Virus record (IMG/VR): IMGVR_UViG_3300032070_000026
Coordinates: 1 to 26,391 of that record
Direction: 5' to 3' (one strand)
Source of the DNA: a virus
Length of the DNA: 26,391 nt
Both the position numbers and the translations under genes were made by a program. A model generated the notes under the pieces. The model searched no databases and was not told where the DNA came from. It saw only the letters and a program-made list of their open reading frames with translations. The first letter of the stretch is position 1. Each line of letters opens with the position of its first letter. Below are positions 23,694 to 26,391 of this stretch, one piece after another.

Positions 23694-24694
23694 TAAGTGA
23701 AAAGATATCCGGCTTGCTTACAGAGGCAGGAACGCGGCAGGACAAAAGCGATTCGGAAGCCAGAGAAAAGGTCGTCTCCGGATTTACCGGGGCGTCCGAA
23801 CTCGGATGGGTATCGGATTGTCCGCGACGGCTTTGCCTTTCGCGGCTCTGTCCCGAAAAAAGAAAGGACTTTGACGAAAAGACAAAGGTCAGGTTCCAAG
23901 AAGGGAAAAAACAGGAATACTTGATTAGGGAGGATCTCCTGGCGGCCGGAATAAAGCTCATTCACCCGGGGCGGTTGACCTGGCCGGCGCTTGAACTTAC
24001 GGGGGAACTTGACGATCTCGTGGTCCTGGACGGCAAAGAATATCCCATCGACTACAAGACGTGTTCCTCGGCGATGTTCTCAAAAGTCCAGCGGGCTCGG
24101 TCAAAGGACGACCTTTTGAAGTCTCCGTTTATTTGGATTCGCCACTATCCCGCTCAGCTTCAAGCCTATATGCTGATGACCCGAAAAATGCCTTCGGTCC
24201 TGTTTTTTAAGGACAAGGAGTCCGGCCAGCGACACCTCGTGGACGTGGAACTCGATCCGGCTTACGCCTCCGGGCTTCTCGAAGGTCTCCGCTATGTCAA
24301 CGAGTGCGTAGTGAAAGAGGATCCGCCGAAAGCGGAAATAAAAGAAGCCTGCAACGCTTGCGGGTTCTCCGATCATTGTTTCCCGGACGTGGTGGGGGGC
24401 GCCTCGGCCGGAGAACTTGAAATCGTAACCGAAGAGACATGGCTCATGAAGCTCAAGGAATACCAAATGCTCCTGGATTCCGGGGCTCAGAAGGCCGCAA
24501 AGGAATTCGATAAGCTGGACAAGGAGATCAAGGAAGAGTTCCGGGGCCGGAAGGTTCTCTGCGGCAGCCATCTCATCGAATCCAAACCGTACTTCGTCCC
24601 ATTTTACGATGTGCCGAAAGAAGAAAAGGAGAAGTACCTAAAACAGAGAGAGCAATTTCGAACCAGCATAAAACTTGCGGCTGGAGCATTTTAG
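23690..24694 (+). CDS. Cas4/RecB-like Fe-S nuclease, phage recombination
   Basis: The product is 334 residues. Four Cys are placed as in Cas4/AddB nucleases that hold a 4Fe-4S cluster: Cys44 and the trio CNACGFSDHC at 221-230. The PD-(D/E)xK core is LTGELDDL (near 103-110) with IDYKT (120-124), then a QxxxY-type motif (PAQLQAY, about 154-160). It probably trims DNA ends for the annealing protein encoded just upstream. The start is GTG at 23690, with AGGAGG 7 bases upstream and a stop/start overlap. The C-terminal region (about 250-334) is helical and of unknown role. Confidence 0.75.
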   Translation: MISEKISGLLTEAGTRQDKSDSEAREKVVSGFTGASELGWVSDCPRRLCLSRLCPEKRKDFDEKTKVRFQEGKKQEYLIREDLLAAGIKLIHPGRLTWPALELTGELDDLVVLDGKEYPIDYKTCSSAMFSKVQRARSKDDLLKSPFIWIRHYPAQLQAYMLMTRKMPSVLFFKDKESGQRHLVDVELDPAYASGLLEGLRYVNECVVKEDPPKAEIKEACNACGFSDHCFPDVVGGASAGELEIVTEETWLMKLKEYQMLLDSGAQKAAKEFDKLDKEIKEEFRGRKVLCGSHLIESKPYFVPFYDVPKEEKEKYLKQREQFRTSIKLAAGAF

Positions 24695-24703
24695 GAGGTT
24701 AAG

Positions 24704-24892
24704 ATGGAATGGAAGGAAACGAAGGGTTGGGCTCTTTTTAATGACCTTGGAGTTCTCTATTTTACTGTTGCAGAAACCAAGCAGGAGGCAATCGGAAACA
24801 TGGAATATATGACTGGAATGAAATTAAAAGCATCGAATTCGATTCCGGGCGGAAAGGTTTGGCCCAAAAGAATAAGAATTTTGTATAAATAA
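24704..24892 (+). CDS. Small hypothetical protein, 62 aa
   Basis: The product is 62 residues with an alpha/beta pattern (KGWALFNDLGVLYFTVAETK, then KQEAIGNMEYMTG). It has some likeness to small phage proteins that begin with such a KGW segment, but no family is named. ATG 24704 has AGGAGG 5 bases upstream. The DNA is somewhat AT-rich. It lies between nuclease and SSB genes and is probably co-transcribed. Confidence 0.6.
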   Translation: MEWKETKGWALFNDLGVLYFTVAETKQEAIGNMEYMTGMKLKASNSIPGGKVWPKRIRILYK

Positions 24893-24910
24893 ATAGACAG
24901 GAGAAAAACC

Positions 24911-25339
24911 ATGACAATCTTTGCTGAGCCCGGCAGTAGAAAATTCGCCGAAGGCGCTTATGTTTTCCGGATCGAACAGGAACCGACCTTCGTCACCGAC
25001 CGCTACTTCAATAAGAAAAAGCAGGAATATCAGCCGATGAAAAAAGTTGTCCTCAACCTCATGGCGATAAGTGAAGACGGCGAGTTCCCCTTTGAAGAAA
25101 GAATCCCGGTCTGGGATGACCGCTACACTGATTTCCTCAAGGCTCTGGGAATTGAGCACCTTGTTCAGGATGGGGTCGATGTCGATGTTATCGGCAAGAC
25201 GTTTGAGGCCGAGATCAAGTATCTGGCTGATCCTAAGCGCCCCGGAAGGTCCTGGCCACATATTGTCAATATCAAGGTTCCGGAAGGTGAGCAGGAAACG
25301 ACGGCGGGAGGCAGAGAAGACGACGATCTTCCGTTTTAA
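24911..25339 (+). CDS. SSB-like protein with DDDLPF C-terminal tip
   Basis: The product is 142 residues. Its body is beta-rich, with FVTDRYFNKKKQEYQ and VVLNLMAISEDG strands that could form an OB fold. The C-terminus is a Gly/Glu linker that ends in DDDLPF, closely matching the acidic tip by which bacterial SSB recruits partners. I infer a phage single-stranded DNA-binding protein. It follows the recombination genes, consistent with a replication-recombination unit. ATG 24911 has AGGAGA upstream. The body does not look like classical bacterial SSB. Confidence 0.65.
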   Translation: MTIFAEPGSRKFAEGAYVFRIEQEPTFVTDRYFNKKKQEYQPMKKVVLNLMAISEDGEFPFEERIPVWDDRYTDFLKALGIEHLVQDGVDVDVIGKTFEAEIKYLADPKRPGRSWPHIVNIKVPEGEQETTAGGREDDDLPF

Positions 25340-25342
25340 CAC

Positions 25343-25432
25343 ATGAATCAAAAGGCCCGGCTGTCCATGTTTCTGGCACAAATGGAGCGACTCGATAAGA
25401 TCGTCTCTCCCGGCCGGGCCTTTCTAAAATAA
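25343..25432 (+). CDS. Possible 29-aa peptide before the control region
   Basis: A frame of 29 codons (MNQKARLSMFLAQMERLDKI at the N-terminus) lies right after the SSB-like gene. It has no SD and overlaps the long hairpin at 25351-25423. Its body is amphipathic and helical. It may be an accident of the hairpin sequence rather than a gene. Confidence 0.25.
   Translation: MNQKARLSMFLAQMERLDKIVSPGRAFLK
25351..25423 (+). terminator. GC-rich inverted repeat, possible attenuator
   Basis: AAAGGCCCGGC (25351-25361) pairs with GCCGGGCCTTT (25413-25423), 11 perfect base pairs plus a wobble and one more pair. The loop is about 49 bases and the stem is followed by TTTCTAAAATAA, a weak U-tract. It sits between the SSB-like gene and the initiator leader, so it could limit read-through. 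An RNA stability element is also possible. Confidence 0.35.
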
Positions 25433-25435
25433 CTC

Positions 25436-25464
25436 TTGACTTTAATTTTTTGGAGGAATAGGCT
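25436..25464 (+). promoter_or_regulatory. Weak candidate promoter before replication initiator
   Basis: TTGACT (25436-25441) is followed by a 17-base spacer and TAGGCT (25459-25464), which matches TATAAT at only 3 of 6 positions. It lies directly upstream of the folded leader. A GGAGG at 25452-25456 inside the spacer is an SD candidate for an in-frame TTG at 25464, so the site could equally be a translation start. Confidence 0.3.
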
Positions 25465-25470
25465 TGCTGT

Positions 25471-25548
25471 ATGAGATCCGGCGATGCCAACGAATAACAA
25501 GGCCCATCGGCTTGTCTGCCCCCTGCACATTCCGTGCGCCGGTCTCAT
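25471..25548 (+). ncRNA. Candidate structured leader RNA, three-way junction
   Basis: Outer stem: ATGAGA-T-CCGGCG (25471-25483) with CGCCGGTCTCAT (25537-25548), 12 pairs and one bulge. Inside are a 7-bp hairpin with one bulge (25497-25515, loop CATC) and a small 4-bp hairpin (25525-25537, sharing one base with the outer stem). It is not a tRNA: there is no T-loop and no CCA-type acceptor. It lies 50 bases before the replication initiator ATG, so it could be a cis-regulatory leader. Confidence 0.4.
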
Positions 25549-25598
25549 CAGGCTTGCCCCTGGGCCTTTACCTTTCCTTGATTCTAGGAGCCTGTCAG

Positions 25599-26391
25599 AT
25601 GGGGTTTACAAAGCTTGATGAGCGGTTAGTTCAGTCTTCAATAATGTCCGAAGATCCAAACACATTTAAGGTATTTATAACGCTTCTCGCTTCCTGTGGC
25701 TATGATGGGATCGCCCGGATTTCTTCAACGTTTCTGGCGGCGGCTTGTTATATGCCCATTGAGGCCATTGACCATTCGCTCTCAATTTTAGAGGCTCCGG
25801 ACAATCGCTCCCGCTCCCTTGAAGACGAGGGTCGAAGAATACGGCGGGTGGACGGCGGATACTTCATTGTGAACTATGATAAGTATAGAGAACACACTTA
25901 TTCCAACAAAGATGCCGCCACAAGACAAAGAAAACATAGAGCAAAAAAGAGACTCCTTCGTGACATTCCTGTGACAGTTGTGACATCCGGTGACGTATCT
26001 GCTTCTGCTTCTGCTTCTGAAATTAAGAAGAATCTTAACAATACCGTCACCGCGATATTTGATAAATGGAATTCTTTTGCAGAGGTTCATGGCTTGGCAA
26101 AAATAAAAGAAATTGAAAAAGGATCAGCAAGAGAATCCCACCTACAGAACAGGATGAAGAAAGGATTCAACTTCGATTCCCTGTTGGAGATTATTGGTAA
26201 ATCTCCGTTCCTTCTAGGAAAGGTAGATCCCAAGCCGGGATCGGCAAGGTTCTTTGCGACATTCGATTGGATTATAGACAAGACGAACTATCAGAAAGTG
26301 ATTGAGGGCAATTACCTTGAGCGGATGCCGACCCGGGGCGAGGACAAGTGGCTTACGCACAGGAAAGAATTAGAGGCGAAAATAAATGCCA
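25599..26391 (+). CDS. Replication initiator protein, C-terminus cut by edge
   Basis: This is an open frame of 264 codons that runs off the right edge. Residues about 1-100 match the N-terminal winged-helix of phage O-like replication proteins: FKVFITLLASCGYDGIARIS, then LEAPDNRSRSLEDEGRRI and GGYFIVNYDKYRE. A basic patch (RQRKHRAKKR) and a Ser/Ala linker (SASASASE, from a GCTTCT triple repeat at 26001-26018) follow. Then comes a helical segment with ARFFATFDWIIDKTNYQKV, a pattern of DnaD or helicase-loader-like C-terminal domains. It would bind the origin and load the host helicase. ATG 25599 has AGGAG 8 bases upstream. An in-frame TTG at 25464, with GGAGG 7 bases upstream, would add 45 residues. 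Confidence 0.75.
   Translation, partial: MGFTKLDERLVQSSIMSEDPNTFKVFITLLASCGYDGIARISSTFLAAACYMPIEAIDHSLSILEAPDNRSRSLEDEGRRIRRVDGGYFIVNYDKYREHTYSNKDAATRQRKHRAKKRLLRDIPVTVVTSGDVSASASASEIKKNLNNTVTAIFDKWNSFAEVHGLAKIKEIEKGSARESHLQNRMKKGFNFDSLLEIIGKSPFLLGKVDPKPGSARFFATFDWIIDKTNYQKVIEGNYLERMPTRGEDKWLTHRKELEAKINA

Noticed and set aside
25471-25548. A tRNA
   Set aside because: The folded element lacks a T-loop motif, anticodon arm in place and acceptor pairing typical of tRNA.
1-26391. Lysogeny or prophage signs
   Set aside because: No integrase, repressor or attachment site could be supported in the window, so lifestyle is undetermined rather than shown to be lytic.

Overview
The window reads as part of the genome of a double-stranded DNA tailed phage (Caudoviricetes) of unknown host, most likely short-tailed (podovirus-like). 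The virion genes run terS, terL, portal, scaffold, HK97-fold capsid, small virion proteins, head-tail adaptor, tail nozzle and tail fibre, and no tape-measure gene is visible. No integrase, repressor, lysis gene or tRNA is visible, and the genome continues past both edges. Most genes start behind a GGAGG-type Shine-Dalgarno (SD) site, which fits a bacterial host. I could not place the host further.

Layout. Positions 1-18719 are one tightly packed minus-strand late operon, read right to left. It holds five small or packaging genes (18719 down to 15778, including both terminase subunits), a small coiled-coil protein, the portal, an AT-rich HNH endonuclease insertion, the scaffold and the major capsid protein. 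After these come two probable head-surface proteins (one a beta-helix), several small virion proteins, a protein with eight exact 22-residue repeats, the adaptor, a nozzle with an inserted LamG-like domain, and a large tail fibre cut by the left edge. Positions 18847-20300 hold four minus-strand genes of unknown function. A gap with a hairpin separates them from the late operon, so they look like a separate early unit.

Positions 20301-20728 are an AT-rich divergent control region. A nearly matched pair of promoters (TTGACA, 17 nt, GATAGT) points outward from its two ends. Between them are eight exact copies of TAATAG/CTATTA arranged as palindromes and direct repeats, a candidate operator array or replication origin. 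Positions 20729-26391 are a plus-strand early operon: seven or eight small, translationally coupled genes (two with Cys or membrane features), then a RecT-like annealing protein, a Cas4/RecB-like Fe-S nuclease, a small gene, an SSB-like protein with an acidic DDDLPF tip, a structured intergenic region, and a replication initiator cut by the right edge.

How it works together (inference): the divergent promoters would switch on both early units at infection. The plus unit supplies recombination and replication (annealing protein, exonuclease, SSB, initiator). The late unit then builds the capsid, packages DNA and adds the short tail. The most unusual items are the twin promoters with the TAATAG array, the folded and possibly translated leader before the replication initiator, the 22-residue repeat virion protein, and the composite tail fibre.
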